64,000 nucleotides of DNA from Clostridium ihumii AP5 (GTDB taxonomy: Bacteria > Bacillota > Clostridia > Clostridiales > Clostridiaceae). The stretch spans positions 40,228 to 104,227 of the forward strand of contig NZ_CCAT010000040.1 of the NCBI RefSeq assembly GCF_000612845.1. Direction: 5' to 3'. The translations under genes were made by a program, and so were the position numbers. Of the stretch, positions 1-8,395 are shown piece after piece. Under the pieces are notes generated by a model, which saw only the letters and a program-made list of their open reading frames with translations, had not been told where the DNA came from and ran no database searches. Numbering within the stretch: position 1 is the stretch's first letter; each line of letters opens with the position of its first letter.

Positions 1-444
1 CTTCAAAATAAAGATGAAGTAGAAGTTGAAATAATACCAGGAGTTACAGCTTCAAGTGCAGCTGCATCTATAATAGGAGCACCACTTATGCATGATAACT
101 GCAATATTAGTTTAAGTGATTTATTAACTCCATATGATTTAATAAAGAAAAGAATAAAATTAGCAGCTGAAGGAGATTTTATAATTTCTCTTTATAATCC
201 TAAAAGTAATGGTAGACCTCATTATTTAAAAGAAGCTATAGAAATTATAAAAGAATATAGAAATGAGGACACTCCAATAGCAGTAGTAAAACATGCATTA
301 AGAGATGGTCAAGAAGTAAACTTATATAAATTAGGTAACTTTACTGATGAAAAAGTAGATATGATGTCTATAGTAATAATCGGAAACACTAACAGTTTCT
401 ATAAAGGCGATAAATTCATAACACCAAGAGGATATCACGTTTAA
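1..444 (+). CDS. cbiH: Precorrin-3B C17-methyltransferase, 3' part
   Basis: The frame is open from base 1, so this is the C-terminal 147 residues of a gene that starts before the window. It reads IIPGVTASSAAASIIGAP, then a segment with SLYNPKSNGRP, the pattern of the CbiH/CobJ tetrapyrrole methyltransferases. These transfer a methyl group from S-adenosylmethionine to C17 during ring contraction in anaerobic cobalamin synthesis, in the cytoplasm. cbiJ and cbiK follow on the same strand, which supports the call. The gene ends with TAA at 442-444 and a repeat element separates it from cbiJ. The only doubt is the exact subfamily within the methyltransferases, since the N-terminal SAM site is outside the window. 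Confidence 0.9.
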   Translation, partial: LQNKDEVEVEIIPGVTASSAAASIIGAPLMHDNCNISLSDLLTPYDLIKKRIKLAAEGDFIISLYNPKSNGRPHYLKEAIEIIKEYRNEDTPIAVVKHALRDGQEVNLYKLGNFTDEKVDMMSIVIIGNTNSFYKGDKFITPRGYHV

Positions 445-445
445 A

Positions 446-800
446 TAGGAGATTTAAACTATTGTACAAAAATTAACAATTAACAATGAAGGATAAAACT
501 GAAGTCTCAGTTTTTTAAATAAATCTTTATAATAATTTGTAGAACAAATTAGTTAAAAACTATATAAAAAAATATCCCAAGTAATAGTTATAGTTACTAT
601 TAAAACTATGATTAGTAAGAATATTATAATGGGGAATTTATTCTCCAAAATGAACTTTTTATGGATAAATATTATATTAATTTTATTTGAAACACAAATA
701 AAACATTGTAGCGGGGATTTCAATCCCCGGGGATATTCACCATCATTGTTAATTGCTAACTGTTAATTGTCAATTTTCAATTGTCAACTGGTTCCAAATA
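446..800 (+). repeat. Intergenic inverted-repeat element, copy 1 (core type B)
   Basis: The left part carries AACAATTAACAATGAAGGAT and the right part the partly complementary ACCATCATTGTTAATT, so the arms can pair. The centre (about 555-735) is the core I call type B, with two short hairpins: GGGGAATTTATTCTCC and CGGGGATT-TC-AATCCCCG. The same core recurs near 4260-4400, 11540-11710 and 57540-57700. The outer ends are eroded here. The element sits inside the cobalamin operon between cbiH and cbiJ. Boundaries are approximate. Confidence 0.75.
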
Positions 801-819
801 TGAAGGGTTGGTGGTTTAA

Positions 820-1593
820 GTGATAGGTCTTATTTTAGGTACAAGTGAAGGTAAGGTTATAGTAGAAAAGCTTAATAAGTATACTGATGATTTGTTTTTG
901 TCTGTAGCTAGTAGTTATGGTGGAGAGTTACTTCAAAATTATAAGTATAAAGCGTTAAATGAAAAGCCTTTGACGAAAGATGAATTAAAGGAAACTTTAA
1001 AAAAGAATAATGTTCATACACTTGTAGATGCATCACATCCATATGCTTTAGAAATTACTAAAAATGCTATGGAAGTTTGTAGTGAATTAAATATAAATTA
1101 TATTAGATTTGAAAGAAAGTCTATAGTAGAAGATTATATTCATTTAGAAAATGTAGTAGAAGTTGAAAATTATGAAGCTTTATATGATGTATTAAAGAAT
1201 ATAGAAGGCTGTATTTTAAATACTACAGGAAGTAGAAATATAGATAAAATATTAAATTTAAATCTAGAAAATAGGATAATTCATAGAGTACTACCAACAC
1301 TAAAAGTAATTACAGAATGTGAAGAAAAAGGTGTAAAAGTAGAAGATATAATAGGAATGAAGGGACCTTTTTCTAAGGAGCTTAATTTAAGCTTTATAGA
1401 TGAGTTTAAAGTTTCAGCAATACTACTAAAAGATAGTGGAGTAAATGGTGGAACTATTGAAAAGTTAGAAGCAGCAAAAGAAAGAAATATTTTGTCTATA
1501 GTAATAGGTAGAAATAAAACTAATTATAAAGTTGTGTTTAACAATGAAGAAGAATTAGTAAATTATATAGTTAAATACTATTTGAATATATAA
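820..1593 (+). CDS. cbiJ: Precorrin-6A/cobalt-precorrin-6A reductase
   Basis: This 257-residue protein matches CbiJ/CobK, which reduces cobalt-precorrin-6A with NAD(P)H in the anaerobic cobalamin pathway. It opens with a Rossmann-like MIGLILGTSEG loop and has the family motif VDASHPYALEITKNA near residues 70-85. Length is normal for the family. The start is GTG at 820, about ten bases after a GGTGG ribosome binding site. It lies downstream of cbiH and upstream of an ECF S-component and cbiK on the same strand. The preceding repeat element probably pushed the genes apart; whether they are still one transcript cannot be seen. Confidence 0.92.
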   Translation: MIGLILGTSEGKVIVEKLNKYTDDLFLSVASSYGGELLQNYKYKALNEKPLTKDELKETLKKNNVHTLVDASHPYALEITKNAMEVCSELNINYIRFERKSIVEDYIHLENVVEVENYEALYDVLKNIEGCILNTTGSRNIDKILNLNLENRIIHRVLPTLKVITECEEKGVKVEDIIGMKGPFSKELNLSFIDEFKVSAILLKDSGVNGGTIEKLEAAKERNILSIVIGRNKTNYKVVFNNEEELVNYIVKYYLNI

Positions 1594-1707
1594 TTTATAA
1601 AATGAAGTTTAAGATTAGAGTACAGTTTATTAAATTACTGTAGAGGAGGTTTTAACCTCTGAAATTGATGTAGTTAAAGTCACAGTTACGAAGGAAGGAA
1701 ATTTTAG

Positions 1708-2211
1708 ATGAAGGATAACAAAACTAAAAAGTTAGTAATGATGGCAATGTTTATTGCAATAAGTTTTATTGGTGCAAATATTAAAATATTTGGAGGAAGT
1801 ATAGCATTTGATTCTATGCCAGGATTTTTAGGCGCAATGATGTTAGGACCAGTGTATGGGGCAATTATAGGAGCAATAGGACATCTTTTAACAGCTATAA
1901 CAAGTGGGTTTCCATTAACTATACCAGTACATAGTGTAATAGCAGTTAATATGGCAGTTACAATGCTAGTCTTTGGATACATATATAATTATTTTAAAGC
2001 TAAAAAATCTAAAGTTACAGATATAGTTTTATTAATTGTAGGAACATTATTAAATGCTCCAATATCAACATATATTGTATCATTTGTTGTACCAGCAGAA
2101 ATGAAAGCAGGAATAATTGCAATGATTCCAATATTAACAGCAGCAGCAATATTTAATATATTACTAGCACTTATTTTAGTTAAGGCTATACCAACAAAAT
2201 ATGTAGAGTAA
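1708..2211 (+). CDS. ECF transporter S-component, possibly for a corrinoid precursor (CblT-like)
   Basis: This 167-residue integral membrane protein has five or six hydrophobic segments and a short basic N-terminus (MKDNKTKKL), the build of a substrate-binding S-component of an energy-coupling factor transporter. The stretch IGANIKIFGGSIAFDSMPGF near residue 20 resembles CblT, the S-component proposed to import alpha-ribazole for cobalamin assembly. Position between cbiJ and cbiK fits a cobalamin-related substrate. No EcfA or EcfT gene is nearby, so it would use shared ECF modules elsewhere. The ribosome binding site GAAGGAAGG precedes the ATG. S-component identity is secure; the substrate is inferred. 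Confidence 0.75.
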   Translation: MKDNKTKKLVMMAMFIAISFIGANIKIFGGSIAFDSMPGFLGAMMLGPVYGAIIGAIGHLLTAITSGFPLTIPVHSVIAVNMAVTMLVFGYIYNYFKAKKSKVTDIVLLIVGTLLNAPISTYIVSFVVPAEMKAGIIAMIPILTAAAIFNILLALILVKAIPTKYVE

Positions 2212-2231
2212 AAACAAAGGAGATTGGGGAA

Positions 2232-3002
2232 ATGAAAAAAGCAATATTAGTTGTTAGTTTTGGTACTAGTTTTAAATGCCAATTAGAATCTTGTATAGAA
2301 GCTACAGAGAATAAAATAAGAAATGAATTTAAGGATTTTGAAGTAAGAAGAGCATTTACTTCAAATATGATAATAAAGAAATTAAAAAATAGGGATAATT
2401 TATCTATAGATACAGTTAAAGAAGCATTAGATAAATTAAAAGATGAAGGCTTTAAAGAAGTATATGTTCAACCATTACACATAATATATGGTGAAGAATA
2501 TGACAAAATAAGAGATGGAGTTAAAGTATATAAAGAGGACTTTGAAAAATTAGAACTTGGAACTCCACTTTTATATGATAATGAAGACTATTTTAAAGCT
2601 GTAGAAGCATTAAAATCTCAACTTCCAAACAATGAGTCAGTTCTTCTTATGTCTCATGGAACAGCACATAGAGCTAATTCAGCTTATTTCCAATTTGAAT
2701 ATATAGCACATAAAATGGGACTAGAAAAATTATTCTTTGCATCTGTTGAAGGATATCCATTAATAGAAGATGTACTTGAAGATTTAAAAGAAAAAGAAGT
2801 AAAAGAATTAACATTAATGCCATTAATGCTTGTAGCAGGAGATCATGCAAAAAATGATATGGCATCAGATGAAGAGGATTCATGGAAATCAATCTTAGAA
2901 AAAGAAGGATTTAAAGTTAATACATATCTTAAAGGACTAGGAGAAAATGAAAATTTCCAAAACATATATGTAGATAAAATAAAATCTATGATAAATAAAT
3001 AA
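2232..3002 (+). CDS. cbiK: Sirohydrochlorin cobaltochelatase
   Basis: The 256-residue product matches the anaerobic CbiK chelatase, which inserts cobalt into sirohydrochlorin at the start of the oxygen-independent cobalamin route. The N-terminus KKAILVVSFGTSF is typical. His142 in LLMSHGTAH, Glu173 in SVEGYP and His205 in VAGDHAKNDMA fit the metal ligands known for CbiK. There is no signal peptide, so it should be cytoplasmic, unlike exported periplasmic relatives. It begins 20 bases after the S-component gene, behind GGAGATTGGGG, suggesting co-transcription, and is followed by a terminator at 3011-3040. The gene ends this cobalamin cluster. Confidence 0.93.
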   Translation: MKKAILVVSFGTSFKCQLESCIEATENKIRNEFKDFEVRRAFTSNMIIKKLKNRDNLSIDTVKEALDKLKDEGFKEVYVQPLHIIYGEEYDKIRDGVKVYKEDFEKLELGTPLLYDNEDYFKAVEALKSQLPNNESVLLMSHGTAHRANSAYFQFEYIAHKMGLEKLFFASVEGYPLIEDVLEDLKEKEVKELTLMPLMLVAGDHAKNDMASDEEDSWKSILEKEGFKVNTYLKGLGENENFQNIYVDKIKSMINK

Positions 3003-3010
3003 CTTAAAGA

Positions 3011-3040
3011 AGCCATAAATTTATAAGATTTATGGCTTTT
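3011..3040 (+). terminator. Terminator after cbiK
   Basis: AGCCATAAAT and ATTTATGGCT form a ten-base-pair stem with a run of T after it, eight bases beyond the cbiK stop codon. Confidence 0.85.
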
Positions 3041-3112
3041 AAAATTATAAAAAAATGAAAGTGAAAAATTAGTTGGAATATCACTAAAGGGCATTTTATA
3101 TTTAAATAAAAA

Positions 3113-3268
3113 AGACAAGGAATAAGGGGTATTCAATGTAGTTTGCCATATGCAACTGTAATAATAACTTTATTTGGAACTGTATTAATTATGTGTAATA
3201 GCATCGTTATTAGCCTTAGAAAACTATTTAAAGAAAGCATAGTAGACTCTGTTAGAGGAATAGAATAA
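3113..3268 (+). pseudogene. Remnant of an FtsX-type ABC transporter permease, C-terminal end
   Basis: An open frame without a start codon runs to TAA at 3266-3268. It reads SLPYATVIITLFGTVLIM, a transmembrane segment, followed by VISLRKLFKESIVDSVRGIE. That ending, with a last helix and then a basic patch, is typical of the C-terminus of FtsX/MacB-like permeases. Upstream in the same frame there are stop codons (for example at 3062 and 3107), and no start codon or ribosome binding site serves it. I read it as the tail of a deleted gene. The evidence is short, so a chance match is possible. Confidence 0.5.
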
Positions 3269-3280
3269 CAATATTTATAA

Positions 3281-3334
3281 AAACAAGAGATAGAAATAAA
3301 ATTAATTGAAATTTTATGTTTATCTCTTGTTTTT
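3281..3334. terminator. Bidirectional hairpin terminator
   Basis: AAACAAGAGATA pairs with TATCTCTTGTTT, extended by A/T pairs inside, with T runs on the + strand and the equivalent on the - strand. It can end the - strand membrane protein genes and any read-through from the left. Confidence 0.7.
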
Positions 3335-3346
3335 AATTTCTTTAAT

Positions 3347-3628
3347 TTATTTTTTATTTATTTGTAATTTTAATGAAATAAGAAATAGATATATTGAAAT
3401 AATTATTAAAATTATTTCATATATAAGGAAGTTTGGATTTTTTAATAAATAAAAGAAGATACCAATTAAACCTAAAAATATTCCAAGTGTTATTAAATAC
3501 TTTCCAAGGTATCTTTGGACTTCTCCGTAGTAATCATTTTTAGTAGGTAAGCTAGGTTTTCTAGGACTGTATATTATAAAGAGAATGCCAGCAAATAGTG
3601 AAAATAATGAAAGAATTATAGAAAGCAT
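3347..3628 (-). CDS. Small membrane protein, three predicted helices
   Basis: I do not recognise this 93-residue protein. It has a hydrophobic segment at about 3-20, a polar loop with SPRKPSLPTKNDYYGEVQR, then helices near 44-62 and 68-86, and a basic C-terminus. The next gene upstream (3652-3984) has the same plan: an N-terminal helix, a polar loop ending in YGK followed by FLIILGVFL, and a helix pair. YGEVQRYLGKYLITLGIFL here aligns with it, so the two look like diverged tandem duplicates. The ATG at 3628 follows AAAGGAGTTG on the - strand. Function is unknown. Confidence 0.65.
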   Translation of the reverse strand: MLSIILSLFSLFAGILFIIYSPRKPSLPTKNDYYGEVQRYLGKYLITLGIFLGLIGIFFYLLKNPNFLIYEIILIIISIYLFLISLKLQINKK

Positions 3629-3651
3629 TGTATTTATAACAACTCCTTTAT

Positions 3652-3984
3652 TTAAAATTTATTTTTATTATTCAAATTTTTAATTAACAATTTAATATAC
3701 TTATCCCAAAACAAGATAGATAATATTACAGATGATATAAATACTATGAATTCTACATACATAAAAATACTACTATCTATAAAATAAAACAAAAGTGTAC
3801 CTAGCAACAACAAAAAAACTCCTAGAATTATTAAAAATTTGCCATAAAAATTTTCTTTTTTAAAAGATAATTTATCATTAGTATTTGAAGAATCATAAGC
3901 AAATGTTCTTTCTTTTTTTGAAGGATATAAGCAAAAAATGATTCCTATGAAAATGAAAATTAATCCACCAAAAGCACAAATCAT
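3652..3984 (-). CDS. Small membrane protein, paralogue of the neighbouring gene
   Basis: This 110-residue protein has an N-terminal helix (MICAFGGLIFIFIGIIF), a charged loop of about 35 residues, then two more hydrophobic segments and a basic tail ending KNLNNKNKF. The loop holds YPSKKERTF and FYGKFLIILGVFLLLLG, which aligns with the smaller protein downstream. The gap between the two genes is 23 bases, so they are probably co-transcribed. A GGAGGTC ribosome binding site lies before the ATG on the - strand. No known family is recognised; size and topology suggest a membrane-resident accessory protein, but that is a guess. Confidence 0.65.
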   Translation of the reverse strand: MICAFGGLIFIFIGIIFCLYPSKKERTFAYDSSNTNDKLSFKKENFYGKFLIILGVFLLLLGTLLFYFIDSSIFMYVEFIVFISSVILSILFWDKYIKLLIKNLNNKNKF

Positions 3985-4102
3985 ATCAAGACCTCCAAAT
4001 TATAAAAGTATTGTTACAATTAGTTTATTAAAATATATGAAGTTTGGTTAATAAAATTTAGAAAAATAAGAAAAATGTAGTATAATGTAAATATTAAAAA
4101 AG

Positions 4103-4498
4103 TATAGAACTCCAAGTTAATAGTTTAGTCTACAAATTTATTAATTGATAATTTTAATTCTAAGTTTTGATTTATTTTAAAAAATTCACAATGAATAATT
4201 GATAGTGGATATGGAATGTGAAATTTGCAGAATAAAGTAATTGAAAAAAATAGAAAAACATAATTATAACCACTAAATAGACATTGTAATGGGGAATTCA
4301 TTCTTCAAATTGAACATTTTATAATAAATAGTATATTAGTTTTATTTGAAGTACAAATAAAACATTGTAGCTGGGATTTCAATCCCTGGGATATTCACCA
4401 TCATTGTTAATTGGTCCCAATATTATAATGGAATGAACTAAAGCTTTAAAATTGTAATTTGATAAAGAGGTTATTTTAACTTTGAACTTGGAATCCTA
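4103..4498 (+). repeat. Intergenic inverted-repeat element, copy 2 (core type B)
   Basis: The left end TATAGAACTCCAAGTT and the right end AACTTGGAATCCTA are inverted copies of each other with a few mismatches. The type B core is present, with GGGGAATTCATTCTTC and CTGGGATTTCAATCCCTGG hairpins. The right end lies only 17 bases before the nagB start codon, so the nagB ribosome binding site directly abuts the element. Confidence 0.82.
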
Positions 4499-4515
4499 AA
4501 AACAGAGGTGATAAA

Positions 4516-5241
4516 ATGAATATTATAAAATTAAGAAATTACAGGGAAATTAGTTTTGAAGCTGCTAAAATTATAAGAGATCAAGTGCTTTTAAAACCGC
4601 AAAGTGTTATTGGATTTGCTACAGGATCTACACCAATAGGTACATATGAAGAGCTAATAAACATTTTTAATAAAGATTTAATAACATTTGAAAATGTAAA
4701 ATCTTTTAATTTAGATGAATACTATGGTATAAATCCAATGAATAAAAATAGTTATAATTATTTTATGAAAAATAATTTGTTTAATTACATAGATATAAAA
4801 GAAGAGAATATAAATATTCCAAATGGATTAGCTGAGGATGTTGAAAAAGAATGTGAGGAATATGAAAGAAAGATACATGAAGCTGGTGGAATAGATTTAC
4901 AATTGCTTGGAATTGGAAGAAATGGCCATATTGGTTTTAATGAACCTTGTGAAGAGTTTAAAGCACATACTCATTTAGTAGAACTTAAGGACGATACAAT
5001 AAAAGCTAATTCAAGGTTTTTTGATAGTTTAGAAGATGTACCTACTAAAGCTATTAGTATGGGTGTGAAAACTATAATGAGTGCTAGAAAAATAATATTA
5101 ATTGCAAGTGGCGAAGAAAAGGCTGAGATAATAAGAGAAACAGTTTATGGAAGTATCACACCTAATTTGCCAGCATCTATATTACAACTTCATGATGATG
5201 TTACATTAATTGTAGATGAAGAAAGTGGAAAATATATATAA
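4516..5241 (+). CDS. nagB: Glucosamine-6-phosphate deaminase
   Basis: This 241-residue enzyme converts glucosamine 6-phosphate to fructose 6-phosphate and ammonia, the step that feeds amino sugars into glycolysis. Motifs are clear: GFATGSTPIGTYEEL near residue 33, NLDEYYG with Asp67, and LLGIGRNGHIGFNEP near residue 130. The Asn in GRNGHIGFNEP replaces an Asp found in the E. coli enzyme but is usual in Firmicutes. Length fits the short, non-allosteric Gram-positive form. The ATG follows AGAGGTG. It stands alone, between a repeat element and a terminator, with no nagA next to it. Regulation is not visible. Confidence 0.95.
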   Translation: MNIIKLRNYREISFEAAKIIRDQVLLKPQSVIGFATGSTPIGTYEELINIFNKDLITFENVKSFNLDEYYGINPMNKNSYNYFMKNNLFNYIDIKEENINIPNGLAEDVEKECEEYERKIHEAGGIDLQLLGIGRNGHIGFNEPCEEFKAHTHLVELKDDTIKANSRFFDSLEDVPTKAISMGVKTIMSARKIILIASGEEKAEIIRETVYGSITPNLPASILQLHDDVTLIVDEESGKYI

Positions 5242-5252
5242 ATTTTATCATA

Positions 5253-5286
5253 GAAAAAGTACATATAAATTATATGTACTTTTTCT
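5253..5286. terminator. Shared convergent terminator of nagB and the glutamine synthetase gene
   Basis: AAAAAGTACATATA and TATATGTACTTTTT form a perfect 14-base-pair stem around a three-base loop, with T tracts on both strands. The glutamine synthetase gene ends at 5288 from the other side. Confidence 0.9.
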
Positions 5287-5287
5287 T

Positions 5288-7174
5288 TTAGATTATGTTT
5301 TGTTTATATTTGTTATATAATTTTCTAAGAATAATCATTTTTTCGTCAAGTTCTAATTGTAAATTAGAAACATCTTCTAAATTATTATTCTTTATAGCAT
5401 TTTTCAATTTTGAAAATAAACTTAAATTATCATAGCTATCTTTCATTAAATATTCTTTTAATGTTTGAACTTTATTCCAATTTTCTACGTCAAATGCACA
5501 CGAGTCATCATGAGTTAATTTTTTAAACGAACGAATATCTTTTGTATAATGTGGAATTACTCTACCTGTAAGTTCATTTAAATATCTATCAAGAACACCA
5601 AGTTTATAACTGTTTATTATGGCGCTAGTTAAAATATCACCATATTTTAAAACTTCTAATTTATCTCTATACATATCAAAAGCATTTAAATTTTCTAGCA
5701 CTGTTTTTGGCGAAATACCAAAATATTTTTCAAGTTCCATAGTTGAATAATCAGTAAATATATTAGACTCTGTTCTATATTTACGATTTCTTTCTAAGTA
5801 AGATGCAGGATTTTCATAGTCTTTAGAAATTTCATTCAATAATTCTTCGCTACATTTATTATTTTTGATAACATAAGTCATTCCATCAAGCATAGAAAGT
5901 ATACATGCAGTTGTAGCTAAGTAACTATTAGTGTGTGGACAAGGCGATCTAAGTTCAAATCGTGTACTGTAAGGATTATCTCCCTCACGTATAAGAGCTA
6001 TAAGAACTGTTCTATTTCTTGAAGGAAGATCACTACTTAATCCAAGTGATGTACAAGTACAAACAGGTGCTTCAAAGCCAGGTTTTAACCTTTTAAGTGC
6101 ATCTATTGAATTTGATATGAAAGGATTAATGACTTCGTAATTTTTCAATACACCCATTAAAGCTCCATAACCTAAAGGACTTATATAATCATCATCATTA
6201 TGAAATAGATTTATTTTTTTACCATTTCTTAATTTTAAAGTTATACCTAGATGAATATGCTTTCCACTTCCAGCAACATTATCAATAGGCTTTGCCATAA
6301 ATGTTACTTCAAGTCCATTTTGTCTAAAAATTTCTTTTATTAAATTTCTAACTATTAAATTATTGTCACAACAAGTTATTGCATCAGAATATTTCCAATC
6401 TATTTCAAGTTGTTCCATTATATGAGTCAAATTTCCACTATTATCAAGTTGAGCTTTAACTCCACCAACTTCTTTGTGTCCCATTTCAGGCTTAAGGTTA
6501 TATTTTTCCATAGCCAGTAATGTTTGCTCTAAGGCAGTACGAACAGAACCTTTAGTTCTTTTCCAATATTGTTCTTTTAAAACTTGTGATGTAGAAAGTT
6601 CTTCTATATCTGCAAGTTCATTTGGAGTTTTAACCCAAAATTCTAATTCAGTTGCCATAGTCACATCTACATCTAAAATATCTTCAAAATTTATACCATA
6701 AAAGTTAAGCACTTTAGAATCTTTGAATTTTTCAAGTAAATCGCTTTTTAAATAAGCTATTGTTTCTTTTAATATGCTTCTTGAATCAACGGCAATTCCT
6801 TCGTGGAAAAGAAAAGACGGAATTTTTAATGTTCCAACAGGTTTATTTGTAATAGTATCTATATGTTCATTATTATAATCAACAAACCAAGTTGAATCTA
6901 AATCAACTTTAATATCAACTTGAGCATTATTAAGTGTAGCTATTCCAGGTAGATTAACAGATGAACCATCTGTTTTTATAGCTGTACTATGTAAAAATGT
7001 ATCTAAATCGTCTAAAAATAAATTTACAGGAATTTTTTCGTCTATATCGTTAAAAAGTAAATCAACTCCTAAAAGAGATACGAATTTTATCTCAGGATGA
7101 TTAATAAGCAATGTTTTAAGATATTCTTTAGTATGTAAATCTTTTGGTATTGTATAAATTAAATCTGTATTCAT
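5288..7174 (-). CDS. Glutamine synthetase, long (about 630-residue) form
   Basis: The 628-residue protein carries the catalytic core of glutamine synthetase, which joins ammonia to glutamate at the cost of ATP. Visible motifs are ATELEFWV (metal-binding glutamates), GSGKHIHLG (the loop with the conserved HxHxG), and NRTVLIALIREGDNPYSTRFELRSP split here for length, that is NRTVLIAL then STRFELRSP (substrate and phosphate contacts). It is longer than the roughly 440-residue GlnA of type I, with an extended N-terminal domain and a charged C-terminal helix region of about 100 residues. I therefore read it as the longer clostridial type; the exact subclass is uncertain. ATG follows AAGGGGATG on the - strand. 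No GlnR gene is adjacent. Confidence 0.88.
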   Translation of the reverse strand: MNTDLIYTIPKDLHTKEYLKTLLINHPEIKFVSLLGVDLLFNDIDEKIPVNLFLDDLDTFLHSTAIKTDGSSVNLPGIATLNNAQVDIKVDLDSTWFVDYNNEHIDTITNKPVGTLKIPSFLFHEGIAVDSRSILKETIAYLKSDLLEKFKDSKVLNFYGINFEDILDVDVTMATELEFWVKTPNELADIEELSTSQVLKEQYWKRTKGSVRTALEQTLLAMEKYNLKPEMGHKEVGGVKAQLDNSGNLTHIMEQLEIDWKYSDAITCCDNNLIVRNLIKEIFRQNGLEVTFMAKPIDNVAGSGKHIHLGITLKLRNGKKINLFHNDDDYISPLGYGALMGVLKNYEVINPFISNSIDALKRLKPGFEAPVCTCTSLGLSSDLPSRNRTVLIALIREGDNPYSTRFELRSPCPHTNSYLATTACILSMLDGMTYVIKNNKCSEELLNEISKDYENPASYLERNRKYRTESNIFTDYSTMELEKYFGISPKTVLENLNAFDMYRDKLEVLKYGDILTSAIINSYKLGVLDRYLNELTGRVIPHYTKDIRSFKKLTHDDSCAFDVENWNKVQTLKEYLMKDSYDNLSLFSKLKNAIKNNNLEDVSNLQLELDEKMIILRKLYNKYKQNII

Positions 7175-7612
7175 AAAAAAACATCCCCTTAATTAAAATT
7201 AAATTTAATATATAATATATGCAATGTTGCGAACAATGTCAATAAAAAATAAAAAGAAAAATATATAAAATGAAATTTCAAACGAGTAATATTGTATTTT
7301 AAGGCTTTAAAGTTGTAAAACAAAACATTTTTTATTTAATAAAAAGAGATGTGTAAAATAAGCTTTAATTATAAAATATTTTTTGATGTAGATTTTAAAA
7401 ATTTACAATTAATAGTTATAATCACATGTTTTGAGTGCGATTCTATTGATTCCAATGTAAAGAATTAATGTGAAATTAAAAATTTATAACATATGAACAA
7501 GTTTAAGAAAAAAAGTAATTAATTTAGAACTTGAAATTAAGAAAATGAAACTTAAAATCATTGAATATGCAAAATGCTTTAAAATAATACGAATGATAAA
7601 AAAAATAAAATA
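7175..7612. other. A+T-rich intergenic region, no gene seen
   Basis: About 440 bases between two - strand genes. It must hold the promoter of the glutamine synthetase gene, but I cannot point to a convincing box. No repeat element, riboswitch or open frame with a ribosome binding site was found on either strand. Confidence 0.5.
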
Positions 7613-7663
7613 TAAATGTACGTAAAACAACAAAGTTCAATACTAGTTATTTTACGTACATTT
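7613..7663 (-). terminator. Terminator of the pyruvate-kinase-domain gene
   Basis: AAATGTACGTAAAA pairs with TTTTACGTACATTT across a 23-base loop. On the - strand it is followed by a T-rich stretch and lies 30 bases beyond the stop codon of the gene at 7693-8238. Confidence 0.8.
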
Positions 7664-7692
7664 GTAGAATGAAAAAATATATAATTAACAGA

Positions 7693-8238
7693 CTAAAGAA
7701 TAGGTTTACAAATTATTTCATCAATTTTTGTGTCTAAAATATTATTAGCATGAGCAGATCTTAAAATTAAAGCAGTATCAGCACCACGGCTACTACCACC
7801 TATAGAAATAACTGGTTCCATATAAGGAATTAATCCACTGTCACAAGCCATGATAGCTATTTCTACAGCAACTTTAGTTCCTTGACCAAACATTCTTAAA
7901 GTATGAGCCATTATTTCTATAGGGGATATACCACCAAATTTTTTAGAAAGTCCTCTTTCAGCACCACTTAAAGCATGAGTTGTAGTTAAAACTTTAAATC
8001 CTTTATTTATAAGATTTTTTCTTTCGTCATCTGTTATGTCAATTTTTCCGCCTTCTTGAAAACCATAAGCGTGTGTTACACAAACAATATTTAAGTCATC
8101 TGTATTTTTAAAATATTTAGTAGTCTCACCAGTACTAGTTGCAACTACTATATTTTTAATGTTTCTTTCTTTAGCTATTTTTATTGCTAATTCTATAGTT
8201 TTTTCTGTATTCTCTATACCAGGTTTATCAAAATACAT
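7693..8238 (-). CDS. Stand-alone pyruvate kinase alpha/beta (C-terminal) domain protein
   Basis: The 181 residues resemble only the C-terminal alpha/beta domain of pyruvate kinase (the PK_C fold), without the catalytic barrel. It begins MYFDKPGIENTEKTIELA, then IVVATSTGETTKYF, similar to the allosteric-domain strand and loop, and includes GGSSRGADTALILRSAHANN near the end. Such free-standing proteins are common in clostridia and archaea and have no established reaction. A GGGAGG ribosome binding site precedes the ATG. It is monocistronic, with its own terminator. It may bind a phosphorylated metabolite or nucleotide, but this is inference. Confidence 0.82.
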   Translation of the reverse strand: MYFDKPGIENTEKTIELAIKIAKERNIKNIVVATSTGETTKYFKNTDDLNIVCVTHAYGFQEGGKIDITDDERKNLINKGFKVLTTTHALSGAERGLSKKFGGISPIEIMAHTLRMFGQGTKVAVEIAIMACDSGLIPYMEPVISIGGSSRGADTALILRSAHANNILDTKIDEIICKPIL

Positions 8239-8395
8239 AATATATACCTCCCAAAATAAATATCTAAAAACATCTTAACATAAAATATAGTTAAAAGTTA
8301 TTATAGATTATTCTTTTAATGAATAAATTTTAAAATATGTTATTTGTAAACTTAAAAAATATTATTTAATAGAAAAATTGAAAAATCAATGTTTA

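Noticed and set aside
690..735. GGGGATTTCAATCCCC motifs in several gaps look like parts of CRISPR repeats
   Set aside because: They occur once per element, with no regular spacing, spacers or cas genes. They are the hairpin of the type B core.
1594..1707. Cobalamin riboswitch before the ECF S-component
   Set aside because: Only a short GAGGTTTTAACCTC hairpin is present; the B12-box GCCACTG is absent.
4890..4960. Asp to Asn change in the nagB active-site loop as a sign of inactivity
   Set aside because: Firmicute NagB proteins commonly have Asn there, so it is not a defect.
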